DNA from: Mauremys mutica
Lineage: Eukaryota > Chordata > Testudines > Geoemydidae
Assembly (NCBI RefSeq): GCF_020497125.1
Contig: NC_059072.1
Coordinates: 306,856,781 to 306,920,780 of the forward strand
DNA: 64,000 bases
Direction: 5' to 3'
In this document: one piece after another, positions 1-9,729 of the stretch
Position numbering within the stretch: the first letter of the stretch is position 1
Layout: the number at the start of each line of letters is the position of its first letter
Program-made: the position numbers and the translations under genes
The notes under the pieces: generated by a model
Databases searched by the model: none
Told to the model about the DNA's origin: nothing
What the model saw: the letters and a program-made list of their open reading frames with translations, nothing else

Positions 1-14
1 GAGCTACTCAGAGT

Positions 15-185
15 TCTTCCTCAGATTAAGGAACAGTATGAATGAAGAGCTGAGGAAGAGCTTCGAGTAGCTCAAAAGCTTGTCTCTAATATCCACCAAC
101 AGAAGTTGGTCCAATAAAAGACCAATTATCTCACCTGCCTCTTCTCTCTAATATCCTGGAACTGACACGGCTACAACAACACTGC
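15..185 (+). repeat. Dispersed repeat, SINE-like
   Basis: A segment containing CCAACAGAAGTTGGTCCAAT followed by wording such as GACACGGCTACAACAACACT. A related copy lies in the opposite direction at about 37235-37335, so it is a dispersed family. I recognise it as common in reptile genomes but cannot name it with certainty. Confidence 0.5.
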
Positions 186-522
186 GTACAATCTGACATC
201 TAATTAATCACCTAGAAACCCATTGTGAGACAATGAGATTTACATCAGATTTGACACTTAAAATGTTTACTTAAAGTGAAGGCTTCTTACAGGAGCTAAA
301 TTTGGTGCTTTGCAAGTTATGATCTAGTGGAGTTTGTAATGCTACATATTTTACCAAAAGACTGAAAATAAATTTAATTAGGCATTAAAGTTATTTTCCA
401 TTAATCTTTGTTAATTTTTTCTGCCTATATAGCTAGAAGAATGTCATTGAAAACACAGGTGATTCAGTAGCACTTGCTATTTTCACAATAACTTCAACAG
501 TAAACATAGAGACATATTAAAC

Positions 523-809
523 CAGGGATTGGCAACCTTTGGCACGCAGCTCGCCAGGGTAAGCACCCTGGCGGGCCGGGCTGGTTTGTTTACCTGCCAC
601 GTCCACAGGTTCGGCCGATTGCGACTCTCACTGGCAGTGGTTCGCCGTCCCAGGCCAATGGGGGCTGGCCGCCGCTTCCCGCCACCCCCATTGGCCTGGG
701 ACGGCAAACCACGGCCAGTGAGAGCCACAATCGGCCAAACCTGCGGACGCGGCAGGTAAACAAACCAGCTTAACCTGGCTAGCTGCATGCCAAAGGTTAC
801 CAATCCCTG
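523..809. mobile_element. hAT-type fold-back MITE in FNDC3A intron
   Basis: A 287 bp element starting CAGGGATTGGCAACCTTTGG and ending in its near inverted complement. It is flanked by a perfect 8 bp duplication TATTAAAC at 515-522 and 810-817. An 8 bp TSD with CAGGG-type ends is the hAT signature. Nearly the whole element is self-complementary (arms of about 130 bp around a centre near 670), so it is non-coding and would fold into a long hairpin in the pre-mRNA. It ends 103 bp before the acceptor of the last FNDC3A exon. Confidence 0.85.
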
Positions 810-912
810 TATTAAACTATAGGTATGACATTTTGTTTAAATTTTTACAGTAAACACAATGTGCCAGTTTGCTAGAAGTGTTTTTGTTTATTTTTATTTT
901 TTTTCTTGACAG

Positions 913-1227
913 ATTTATAAAGGGCCTGACTGGTCATTCCGGTATTCAGGCCTCCAACTGAACTGTGAATATCGTTTTCGTGTGTGTGCCATTCGACAGT
1001 GCCAAGAAACAGTAGGTCATCAGGACCTAATAGGCCCCTACAGTACCACAGTACTATTCATCTCTCAGAGAACTGAACCACCAACCAGCACCAACAAAGA
1101 CACTGTGGAAATCTCAAGGACACAACAGACACTAAGTGATGAACAGTGTGCTGCTGTCATCCTTCTGCTCTTTGCTACCTTTTCCATTCTGATTGCCTTT
1201 ATCATTCAGTACTTTGTAATAAAGTGA
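913..1227 (+). CDS. FNDC3A: FNDC3A terminal coding exon (3' partial gene)
   Basis: The last coding exon of fibronectin type III domain-containing protein 3A, 104 codons plus TGA. It begins in phase 0 directly after the acceptor AG at 911-912. The first 55 or so residues are the end of the last FN3 domain (CEYRFRVCAIRQC, then GPYSTTVLFISQ). A polar linker follows, and the protein ends in a hydrophobic segment (CAAVILLLFATFSILIAFII) with only a few residues after it, the tail anchor of FNDC3 proteins. I recognise the sequence as close to vertebrate FNDC3A. Known role of the family: a membrane-anchored multi-FN3 protein of Golgi and vesicle membranes, needed in mouse for spermatid-Sertoli adhesion. 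The rest of the gene lies upstream of the window. MLNR follows on the same strand, as in mammals. Confidence 0.95.
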   Translation: MYKGPDWSFRYSGLQLNCEYRFRVCAIRQCQETVGHQDLIGPYSTTVLFISQRTEPPTSTNKDTVEISRTQQTLSDEQCAAVILLLFATFSILIAFIIQYFVIK

Positions 1228-3300
1228 GAAAAAACATTTTCTTTTAGAATGCTGCCAATTACATTTTACATTCTCATATTCTAAAAATATTTCTGTTCTC
1301 TTGCTTTTACAAAAACAGGCATTTAGCATCAGCATTGGGACTGTAGCACATCTTTTCAGCCACTTAAAATGCTTATTAAGTAGACGCTGGCACAGATTAT
1401 AGAATGCAAGCCACAGAAATATTTCCTTTAACATGCCTTCTTGCAGTACAAACTTTATGTAAGGCAGGCAATGTATCATTATAAGGTTATGACCAATAAG
1501 CAGGAATGTAATAATGGTAACCTGGTCCATATTTTTAAGGATTAGTACCATAAGGGGGGAGGGGGAAACGAGTAAAATGCATTTAAAAGTTACACTAACA
1601 AACTTGTGCTGTATAAAATGTTAGTCTGATGCTGTGAAAGCAATCTAGCGCTGTATTTCTACCTCCTCATTTCTCTTAATTATTTGGGAAGCAGGATTAT
1701 GATGAAAATAGAACGGGCTTTTCGCAGGCAGTAAACTGGATGGAAGTGAATGCATGAAAGAAGATTCTTATCAAAATGTAGAGTTTTCCACTGCAAGTAT
1801 ACATTTTGTAAGACTAAAAAGATATGGCACAAGTGGTTTATCTTGGCCCCGATATGTTTACTCATAAAAATGCCTCTTTAGCTTCCTACAAACATGGAAG
1901 AAAGAGAGCTTTTTTGATCTAACACTATAAAGAACTAAGTTAAAAATCATTTTTTAAATAAGACCTTTATTTGATTGGGTGTTGTTTATATAGATATATG
2001 TGCCCTCTATTGATAATGTGTATAAATTTTCTTGGATAACCATAATTTTTGCTGTTACCCCTACATTCACTTGCCGTGGCCACCGGAATGAAGTACTGCC
2101 TTTGAACTTTGGGGCACCAAATCGGGGGAAGGTGGGAGTGTAATAATTTGCACCAGAAAACTTCAGCCTTCTTTTTCCTGAGAACCTAACATTTAATGTA
2201 ATGTCTCTTCGGATACTGTACCAAATTGTTGATTGCATGTAGTTAATGTTGCATTAGAGCACTTTGCAATTGCATAATTCATCAATGTTTTGTGAGCTTG
2301 CATTTGTGAGTTCTTGAATGATCAGACTTAACTTTATCAAGTAGCCCATTGAACATCTTGTCAGATGTCAATGACTGCCAATTACATAAAGCTTGTAGTG
2401 AAACTATCTTAAAAAAATTCTTGTCTCATCACACTTACATTATCTGTTATCCATTTTGTAATTAGCTTTAATTTATTTCAGTTACAAGATAGTGGATCAC
2501 TAATGACTTCTACTTGTGTTGGATTTAGCATTTTTAATGGTATTAAGCACTTCTGTCAGACTTAAAATAATAATAAAAAGAACCTCTGTCTTGTGTTTTG
2601 AAGATCTCTGAAGAATTTCTCTTATATTAGAACGGGCATGTATTGTAATTGTTTCTACGTCCAATGATCTGTGCTGTAGAATAATGTTGTTGAGTTTTGT
2701 TTTAAAAAAGAAATGGATAAGAACTTGGCCCTCAAGTGGTAAGAATGATCTGTCTTTAAAATGTACTGTATGTTTACATTTTGTTTTAAATTTGTCACTT
2801 TTATGTAGAGGCTAATATCTTCCCACAAAATACAGTGACAGCCGATGTTTTCTAGAACCTTCTTAAAAGTGCCATGTTCGGCAGTACAAATGAGATTGAG
2901 TGTAATAGCCCAGAGATTTCTATATGGTTGAATGTCTAAAATGGTAAGATTTGTCACTACAGCTAAACTGCAGTGGCTTATGTTTTTCATAGTAAAATTC
3001 AAATGAACTCCTATTTTTGATAGTAAATGTCATTTAATAGTGTATTTGCCATTTGAACCTCAGTGCAGATTACTGCAGTGAAGACGGTTTTTAATGTAAT
3101 CTTAATTTTACCTCATATACTGTACATTCCAAAAAAACTCTAAACTTTTTAAAACGTTATAGATACAGTACCAAACATATCACTTTAAACTTGTATAATG
3201 TTGGACTTCATACAGATGAAAAATGTATAATCTCATAGAAATATACACAAACTATGTAGCAAAAGTATCTTTAAAATGTGTGGAAAATAAAAGTATCATT
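1228..3300 (+). other. FNDC3A: FNDC3A 3' UTR
   Basis: An AT-rich non-coding stretch after the FNDC3A stop with no recognised repeats and only short chance ORFs. It plausibly runs to the canonical AATAAA at 3286-3291. The exact cleavage site cannot be seen. Confidence 0.65.
3286..3291 (+). terminator. FNDC3A: Putative poly(A) signal of FNDC3A
   Basis: Canonical AATAAA about 2.06 kb after the FNDC3A stop, followed by T-rich and TGTT-containing sequence. Other variants could also be used. Confidence 0.45.
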
Positions 3301-4422
3301 CTTTTTCCATGTTTGCTAATTGATCTTTGGATATAACTGAACTATTCCTGGACTTCCCCACTTTTCTGGCAGACAGACATAGTTTTTAATGAGACAACAA
3401 TTCATGTAAAATAGTATTCTCCTTTTGCAAGGTTTTAAGCATTCTGTCTATTCTATGACAAAATGAGTGTGACCAGACACTGTCTCAAGCATCAGTCTGA
3501 TAGGAAGATTAGGAAAATTCCTCATTGCTATACTAAGTGTCTTTCTTAAAACTTAGCTTTGCTCTCCTGTAAATTATTTTTCCTTATTGCTTTCATAACC
3601 ATATTGTTTTGTTAGTGAAGAAAGGAATGCGTATTAAATGTAAACAATTTGAAATTCAATTTCATTGAACAATATTCTGTAGTTCCTAAATATTGCAAAA
3701 GTCCTACTTTATGCAGTACAAGAAGTTAGTGCAAGAAGCAGTGATTTAAAATAGCAGTTACAGTACAAAAAAGCTAAGTGTTGCCCAGAAGAAAATTATC
3801 AATTTTTCCACATGATCCATTCATACAAGCTCTTTTACATCTATTTTTGTCATACGGAACTGCAGCCCCTGTTTAGGCAAAACTTCCACCGGGGATTTTG
3901 TGTGAGTACGGTCAAAGCAGGGACTGCAGCTTTTAACCGGATATTTCAGATTCTAAAATGCAGTTGTGTCTACCAGCGCAACATTGTCTTGTAAATTGTG
4001 CACGTTTTCTACTTGAAGAACTACATTTTAAATGTAGCATGGCTGGGAAAATAGATCTGTGTGAAACAGTCACAACAGAAGCTGGATGATACTCCCAAGC
4101 TATAGTTTTGAGTTTCATTACAAATTGGAAGCTGAGGTCATATTCCTTGAAGGGTGAGCTCGGCGGTGAGAACTTTCAGGCAAATAACGCACGTTACGGT
4201 TGCTCAGTGGGTGACCGCATCCAACATTCAAGGTTTGGGCTGAGAGCAGGAGAAAATCGATGGTTTCCACTCGGCTTGTTTTGAGATTTGTTAACCACGC
4301 GATGTTCGATTCATGCTGAGTTGAAAAGAAAGAACGAAAAACTCTCCCTTAAAGCCACGGCTCGGTTCGGTGGTTAAAGCACCACTGCCCAGTCCTGACT
4401 AGCACTTTTCCCTTTGCGCCTA
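3301..4422. other. FNDC3A-MLNR intergenic region
   Basis: About 1.1 kb between the likely FNDC3A 3' end and the GC-rich MLNR promoter. It is AT-rich at first and becomes mixed after about 4140. I see no ORF of interest and no recognisable repeat. Confidence 0.6.
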
Positions 4423-4599
4423 GGCGGGGCGCTGGTCCCCGCCCGTGAACACGGACGGAGCTGGCGACAGGTGCACGCCTGGGGCTGGCCTGGCTTTCGT
4501 GCTCACTTGCCAGCGGTGAGAAATGGGCTTCCGATGTGCCGGGGCCAGTCATTCGATTAGACTTTGAAAAACGGCTGCTCTGAACAGGGGCCATATAAG
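4423..4599 (+). promoter_or_regulatory. MLNR: Putative MLNR core promoter (GC boxes and TATA-like box)
   Basis: Two GC-box motifs lie at 4423-4430 (GGCGGGGC) and 4437-4444 (CCCCGCCC, opposite orientation). A TATA-like ATATAAG lies at 4593-4599, about 245 bp before the MLNR start codon. A CpG-rich block follows and runs through exon 1. If the TATA-like box is used, transcription would start near 4625, giving a 5' leader of about 215 nt that contains the upstream ORF at 4742. This is motif-based inference. Confidence 0.45.
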
Positions 4600-4741
4600 C
4601 TCCGCGGGGAGCGCAGGGGCCAGTGGAGCCGAGCTCAGCCCGGCTCACGCCTCGGAGCAGCGGCAGCTCCCGGCTCTGCCCCCGGCCGCAGAACAGCCCG
4701 AGCGGAGGCTCCTGCTGCCCCCGCCTCGCTCGCCGCCCACC

Positions 4742-4831
4742 ATGGGCTGCGGCCAGGGCGCCTCTCTCCCGGCTCCTGCGGGCAGCGCGCCCGAGCCCCG
4801 GCCCCGGCCCCGGCCCCAGCCCCGCGCTTAG
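4742..4831 (+). CDS. Upstream ORF in the MLNR leader (29 codons)
   Basis: A short ORF whose ATG sits in the strong context CCACCATGG and ends at TAG 4829-4831, eight bases before the MLNR ATG at 4840. It is in a different frame from MLNR. Its second half runs over CCCCGG repeats and encodes Pro-Arg dipeptides (PRPRPRPQPRA). A well-initiated ORF ending just before the main start would be expected to lower MLNR translation, with reinitiation or leaky scanning supplying the receptor. Whether the transcript includes this ATG depends on the true start site. Confidence 0.4.
   Translation: MGCGQGASLPAPAGSAPEPRPRPRPQPRA
4796..4817 (+). repeat. Short CCCCGG hexanucleotide repeat
   Basis: About 3.7 units of CCCCGG just before the MLNR start codon, inside the upstream ORF. 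It is GC-rich enough to form stable secondary structure. Confidence 0.8.
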
Positions 4832-4839
4832 CCGGCGCC

Positions 4840-5611
4840 ATGGGGGGCGGCTGCGAGAACAGCAGCGCGCCCAGCGGGGAGGGCGAGGCGTGGGCGGGGT
4901 CCCCGTGCGACGAGCGCCTCTGCAGCTCCCTGCCGCTGCCCGCGCTCATCCCGGTCACCGCCGTGTGCCTCGGCCTCTTCGCGGTGGGGGTGGCGGGGAA
5001 CGTGCTGACCGTGCTGATCCTGCGGCGCTGCCGGGAGCTGAAGACCACCACCAACCTGTACCTGGGCAGCATGGCCGTGTCCGACCTGCTCATCCTGCTG
5101 GGGCTGCCCTTCGACCTCTACCGCCTCTGGCGCTCCCGGCCCTGGATCTTCGGCCAGCTGCTCTGCCGCCTCTCCTACTACCTGAGCGAGGCCTGCACCT
5201 ACTGCACCATCCTGCACATCACGGCGCTCACCGTGGAGCGCTACCTGGCCATCTGCTTCCCGCTCAAGGCCAAGGTGGTGATCACCAAGCGCCGCGTCAA
5301 GGCGGTGATCGGGGCCCTGTGGGCCTTCGCCCTGCTCTCGGCCGGGCCCTTCTTCTTCCTGGTGGGCGTGGAGCAGCGGGACAACCAGACCGACTTCAGC
5401 CGCGAGTGCCGGCTCACGCCGCTGGCCACCGAGTCCGGCCTGCTGGGCATCATGTTGTGGGTCACCACCAGCTACTTCATCCTGCCTGTCCTCTGCCTCA
5501 ACGTGCTCTACGGCCTCATCGGCAGGGCGCTGTGGAGGAGCAAGGTCCGGCCCCAGGGCCCCAACGCAGCCCTCAGGGAGAAGGGGCACAGACAGACCAT
5601 CAGGATCCTGG
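4840..5611 (+). CDS. MLNR: Motilin receptor MLNR, exon 1 (TM1-TM5)
   Basis: The first coding exon of a class A GPCR of the motilin/ghrelin receptor family: 257 codons plus one base. The start is the ATG at 4840 in the context GCGCCATGG; no in-frame ATG lies upstream in the leader. Visible hallmarks are N54 (1.50, AGNVL), D82 (2.50, AVSDLL), C109 and C190 for the TM3-ECL2 disulphide, E117 (3.33), ERY at 133-135, W161 in TM4, and possible glycosylation sites at N7 and N182. In motilin and ghrelin receptors E3.33 pairs with R6.55, and both are present here. The exon ends G then GTGAGT at 5612, in phase 1, just before TM6, the intron position known for this family. Role: Gq-coupled receptor for motilin, controlling gut motility. 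GHSR is the main alternative, but the sequence and the FNDC3A neighbour favour MLNR. Confidence 0.93.
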
Positions 5612-5750
5612 GTGAGTCCCAGGGAATCGGCCCCTTCCCTCACTCGGTCCCCAGGTACCGCCCAGCTCCCCCCAGGCTGGGCTCGATCAGCCGTGTACAG
5701 ACCAAGGCAACCTGGCACTCTCCCCACAGCCCATCTCTGCAGGGTGGCTC

Positions 5751-5885
5751 TAGGGTGACCAGATGTCCCGATTTTATAGGGACTGTCCCGATATTTGGGG
5801 CTTTTTTTTTATTCTTATTACCTATTACCCCTATTACCCCCCACCCCCTGTCGCGATTTTTCACACTTGCTTTCTGGTCACCCTA
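5751..5885. mobile_element. hAT MITE in MLNR intron
   Basis: A 135 bp non-coding element with 12 bp perfect terminal inverted repeats TAGGGTGACCAG and CTGGTCACCCTA. A perfect 8 bp TSD GGTGGCTC lies at 5743-5750 and 5886-5893. The TSD length and the ends place it with hAT non-autonomous elements. I recognise this short family as abundant in turtles. Confidence 0.92.
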
Positions 5886-6754
5886 GGTGGCTCCAGGGTG
5901 AACTGCAGGGTGAAAAGGACTGAGAACCTCATAGGGCACAATTCGGCCAGTGTCTGCACCCCACTGATTTCAGCAGGGATGTGTCTGAGAGCAGCGACAT
6001 CAGAGGTGGAAAAATCCCTTAGGTCAAACTGCTCAGTGGGGCCTGGTGACCTCTGACCTCAGCAAGCCACCACTGGTCCCTATAGATGTACTCGGCCAAT
6101 TTCTAGCAGTAGGTGAGGTTCATGCTCTCTCCAAAGCTTTGCCCAGTTTAAAATTACTCTAATAATGAGGCTTCTGCCTCTTCCTTGGGGAGATTTTTTC
6201 CCTTGCCTAATAGGTTTCCCTGTTAGCAGATTTTTCTGGTGTACTTGCTAAATCTTGCTTTCATACATTTGCATGCACCATAATCGTCAGCACCACTGAA
6301 ATTCAGCCGTCTCAGAGGTGGATAACCAGGCTGGCAGCAAAGGAATGGAGAATCGGGGTCAGGTGTATGTTTATGAAAGGGGCTAACAAATCATTATGGG
6401 TCCATGCAGCAAAGAAGACTTGTGATGAAACCCTGGCTCCATTGATGTCAATGGTGATACTCCCATTTACTTCAATGGCACTGATTTTCATTCCTTAACG
6501 TCTAAGGCTTCATCTGACACACTGATTTTGTATGAGAGAGTTACGGGAGAAATACAAAGGGCTGAACGGACCCTGCCTGTATTTGAACGTGTGGCTCCCA
6601 GCTGTCTATGTATTTAGAAAATATTGATTAGACCACAAAGCCATGCTTGCAGGAATGCAGAACATTTATTTGCAAGCAGAGGAGATACTAAAATACTCTG
6701 TGATAACTGTGATATAAGTGCTTAGAGAAAAATGTATGCAATAGATTTTAGACT

Positions 6755-6792
6755 TTGCCCTTATGAAATTGATTTCTCATTAACAAGATCTT
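6755..6792 (+). repeat. 38 bp direct repeat, copy 1
   Basis: Identical at 37 of 38 positions to 8664-8701. The shared core includes TGAAATTGATTTCTCATTAA. The two copies lie on either side of MLNR exon 2. Confidence 0.85.
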
Positions 6793-7744
6793 GTTAAACA
6801 ATTCAGTTATTTACATGCATTGACACAATTAGTTTTAGGTTCTTAATTCAACTCTATAACTGTTAACATTGCCAGTGTTAATTTTTGGCTAATTTTAAAA
6901 GATTCCAGTTGTTGATTGAGCATCATTTATACATTATGGCCAATGTTTTTCAGAAGGTTTTTCTGCCTCTGTTGCCATATGTCAAGCTCTTTTAACAAGA
7001 AAGAAACTGACTACATACAGAGCGTTGTCAGTTGCACAAAGCAAAGAAATTAAAACCACTAGAGAAAAATACCTGTTTGCGAACTTCTTTCAAGTGTAGT
7101 AAACTTAGATATTTCTTTTTACTAGAGTAGGACCAAGTTTTCTGACAGAAATGTGAATTTCAAGTTGATAGTGTCTTTTGACATATGGGTCAAACTGATC
7201 CTTGGTTATTCCTTTGAAGCTAGTGGAATTTCGCAAGGGATGAATTTAGACCATTAAACTTTTTCTATAATTGACTGGCCATATGTTACCTTTTGAAAAG
7301 TCACAAGTAATACAAAGGAATTGTATGTGTTTCGTGAACTTGTAAATAGAAATAATTAAAAATAATGCACACGGTAGATTACAGTAAGAGCCCAGTAGAG
7401 AGAACACATTAACTATGCAGCGTGTTAGAGCAGGCATAACAGTACAGCCCTTTTCAACATATCCACGTTAAAGAATAAATCGATGACAAAAATAGATTTG
7501 CTGTGCACTTTTACAAAAACACCCCTCATTCTGGTTTTCCTCTTAGTTTTCATACTACATAAATGAAGTTGAAAATGTTACATAAATTCATTTTTACTGT
7601 GTTTGCTATTACAGGGAAGATACAATAGTTTACAATTTCATATTCACTAAAGTATGTACTTTCCCCCCTGTTTAAATAATCTCTAGGAATTTTGCTGGAT
7701 AGAGTCCCAATTACCTTATTTTGTTCTGAAAAGTAATTAATGGA

Positions 7745-7850
7745 TGAGATGCTGTTCCCATTTCCTTACACCAATATTACTTCACTGGTGTTACTCCTGA
7801 TCTACACTAGTGTAAGAAGAGGAAGTAATGAGAGCAGAATCAGACTTATA
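7745..7850. repeat. Dispersed reptile repeat
   Basis: Wording such as TACACCAATATTACTTCACT and GGTGTTACTCCTGATCTACA resembles a low-copy ancient repeat seen again near 9165-9265 and 24620-24700 (TTCTTCTTTCAGTTACATTG and AATAACTCCATTGAGAAGTG). The family name is not certain. Confidence 0.4.
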
Positions 7851-7952
7851 ATATATTATATGTTTTGGTACCTAGACATTCAGAATGTTAGTGGTTTAAT
7901 GAGTCTGAATCCTGACCCTTAACTATTTTGTGTGTGTTGTTTTGTCTTACAG

Positions 7953-8266
7953 CTGTGGTGGTTCTGGCGTTTATAATTTGCTGGTTGCCATTCCATGTGG
8001 GCAGGATCATATTTATAAACACTCTGGATACCAGCATGATGCTTTTCTCCCAGTACTTTAATATATTCGCTTTGCAGCTTTTCTATCTGAGCGCATCCAT
8101 CAACCCAATCCTCTACAACCTCATTTCAAAGAAATACAGGGCAGCCGTCTACAAACTACTGCTCCCACGCAGATCTGGAGAAAGGGCTTTCAGTGCTACC
8201 CGAGATACTGGTGGTTACACTGAGACCAGCACTAGCATAAAAAAAGAGTATGTAACCCACTTCTGA
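7953..8266 (+). CDS. MLNR: Motilin receptor MLNR, exon 2 (TM6-C terminus)
   Basis: The second and last coding exon, 314 nt including TGA at 8264-8266. Its first two bases complete an alanine codon with the last base of exon 1, so the joined protein is 361 residues (mammalian MLNR is about 410, with longer extracellular and C-terminal parts). It carries TM6 with CWLP (267-270) and R275 (6.55), TM7 with NPILY (308-312), and the motif SASINPILYNLISKKYRAA typical of motilin and ghrelin receptors. The tail is rich in Ser/Thr (possible kinase and arrestin sites) and ends VTHF. The exon is far less GC-rich than exon 1. No frameshift or stop breaks it, so the receptor looks functional. Confidence 0.95.
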
Positions 8267-9729
8267 GACTGCTTCACGGATGGACTTCTAGAGAGAGAAT
8301 CTATAAAGGAAGGGCAGTAATTTCTAGCATTATAGTCATAAGAGACTAGATTTTTGTTTTGCTATTTGTGGAGTTTTATAATTCTTTGTACTGTATTTTT
8401 TCTTACTACTTGTATTGTTCTGTTAACAGAGAAAATGACTAGGCAACTTAGAATCGTGAGACTGGCCTAGAACTAGTGAAAGGCAACAAAATAGCAAAGG
8501 GCAAGGTGACATCAATTACCTAGAAAACCCCATTGTTAACTTATTACATGTCAATCGGTAAAAATTGCTATGTGCAATGTTTAGGACGGTCTGTGAGAGA
8601 CAGTGCCAAATATTGAGGTTCTTCTGTTTGGGTTTGATAGCCAAGGAACCTCCAAGAACACCCTTGCCCTTTTGAAATTGATTTCTCATTAACAAGATCT
8701 TACAAATTATAAGGCCCAACTGCAAGGAGGTTTGTGCAGGTGCAGGGGTCCATCCATATGAGTGTCCTGCAAGATTGGAGTTTAAGATTTTAGGGTCTAA
8801 TTGTGCAAACCTGAGTAATTTTACTCACATGACTAGTGTCACCAAGCTCCCCCAAGTAAAGTTGCTCATGTGCATGCTTGTTTCTAGGATCAGTCCCTTA
8901 GGCATGACCTGTACAATTTAAGGCGTCTCTAATATATATAATATGGACCAATCCTCTGTAATAATTTTAATAGCAGTGTTGTTCCTTATTAAATATATAC
9001 AATAATTAGCTCACATTAGGTTAACTTTCTACTTGTGACTGAGACCACAAATTTTAAACCCAGACTAAAACAAGATGCTTTAGTGAGGAATGTGGTGGAG
9101 TCAGGCAAAGCTGTAGGAAGACAAGGTATCGTTATCTACGGAAAGTCAAAGCATATTGCTTATACATGAAGAGCCAAATTCTTCTTTCAGTTACATTGAT
9201 GTAAATGTGGAACAACTCCACTGAAACCAATGGAGTTAAGCTGCATTCACATCAGCGTAATTGATCACATGGCTATACTTTAAGTTATGTTTTAACACGT
9301 TAGTTAACCCATGTTAACTACCGTGGTTGTGTATCCTTAGTGTAGTAACATGTGTGTGTCCTGTCTACACTAATGTTTACAATGGTATGAGTGGACATGT
9401 TAAAACATGACTCAAAAATTCCAGCACAGACTTCCCCAGAAAGCAGCGTTTGACTCAAACCCTTCCCAGGCGTTAAAATTCTCAGACAAAACAGTTAGTT
9501 TAACGAAAGGGAGCACTGGCTGGCTAGAGGAAAGGCCACGGGGCAGAGGAGCCAGTTAGCTCATGGCATGCCATACACATACAGCCTTTGCCTTGCAGCA
9601 ACTTCGCACCCCTGCAAGGCTGGATTTTTTGCCCTTCAAAATGTTAAATTAACAACAGAACAAAGAATAGTTGCTAGTTTGTGGGTTTGATAGAACACGT
9701 CATTTTGTCCTGTGAACTTTGTAAATAAA
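8267..9729 (+). other. MLNR: MLNR 3' UTR and flank
   Basis: Non-coding sequence after the MLNR stop. It includes the second 38 bp repeat copy (8664-8701), a dispersed repeat near 8760-8900 (TGAGTAATTTTACTCACATG) and another near 9165-9265. ATTAAA near 8988 and AATAAA at 9724-9729 are the best poly(A) signal candidates. The true 3' end cannot be chosen from sequence alone. Confidence 0.5.
8664..8701 (+). repeat. 38 bp direct repeat, copy 2
   Basis: Pairs with 6755-6792 with one mismatch. It lies in the likely 3' UTR of MLNR. Confidence 0.85.

Larger units (their letters stand above)
1..912 (+). other. FNDC3A: FNDC3A, last intron (3' part)
   Basis: This is non-coding sequence before the terminal FNDC3A exon. 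It ends in a pyrimidine-rich stretch and an AG at 911-912, a normal splice acceptor. It holds a dispersed repeat at about 15-185 and a fold-back hAT-type MITE at 523-809. No other coding potential is seen. The call rests on the exon that follows. Confidence 0.85.
5612..7952 (+). other. MLNR: MLNR intron 1
   Basis: A 2341 bp phase-1 intron with donor GTGAGT (5612) and acceptor TTGTCTTACAG (ending 7952). It contains a hAT MITE at 5751-5885, a dispersed reptile repeat with near-symmetrical wording such as CAATGGTGATACTCCCATT near 6430-6490, one copy of a 38 bp direct repeat (6755-6792), and a second dispersed repeat at about 7745-7850. No coding sequence is seen. Confidence 0.9.

Noticed and set aside
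4623..5727. Long open frames overlapping MLNR exon 1 on both strands (4623-5615 plus, 5727-4828 minus and others)
   Set aside because: They are frame shadows of a GC-rich exon. Residue make-up is Pro/Arg/Ala-rich and no domain is present, while the MLNR frame has every GPCR landmark.
5612..5886. Extension of the MLNR exon 1 frame to 5886 without splicing
   Set aside because: A consensus donor sits at 5612, exon 2 completes the codon and TM6-TM7, and the read-through runs into a MITE. A truncated receptor isoform is possible but unsupported.
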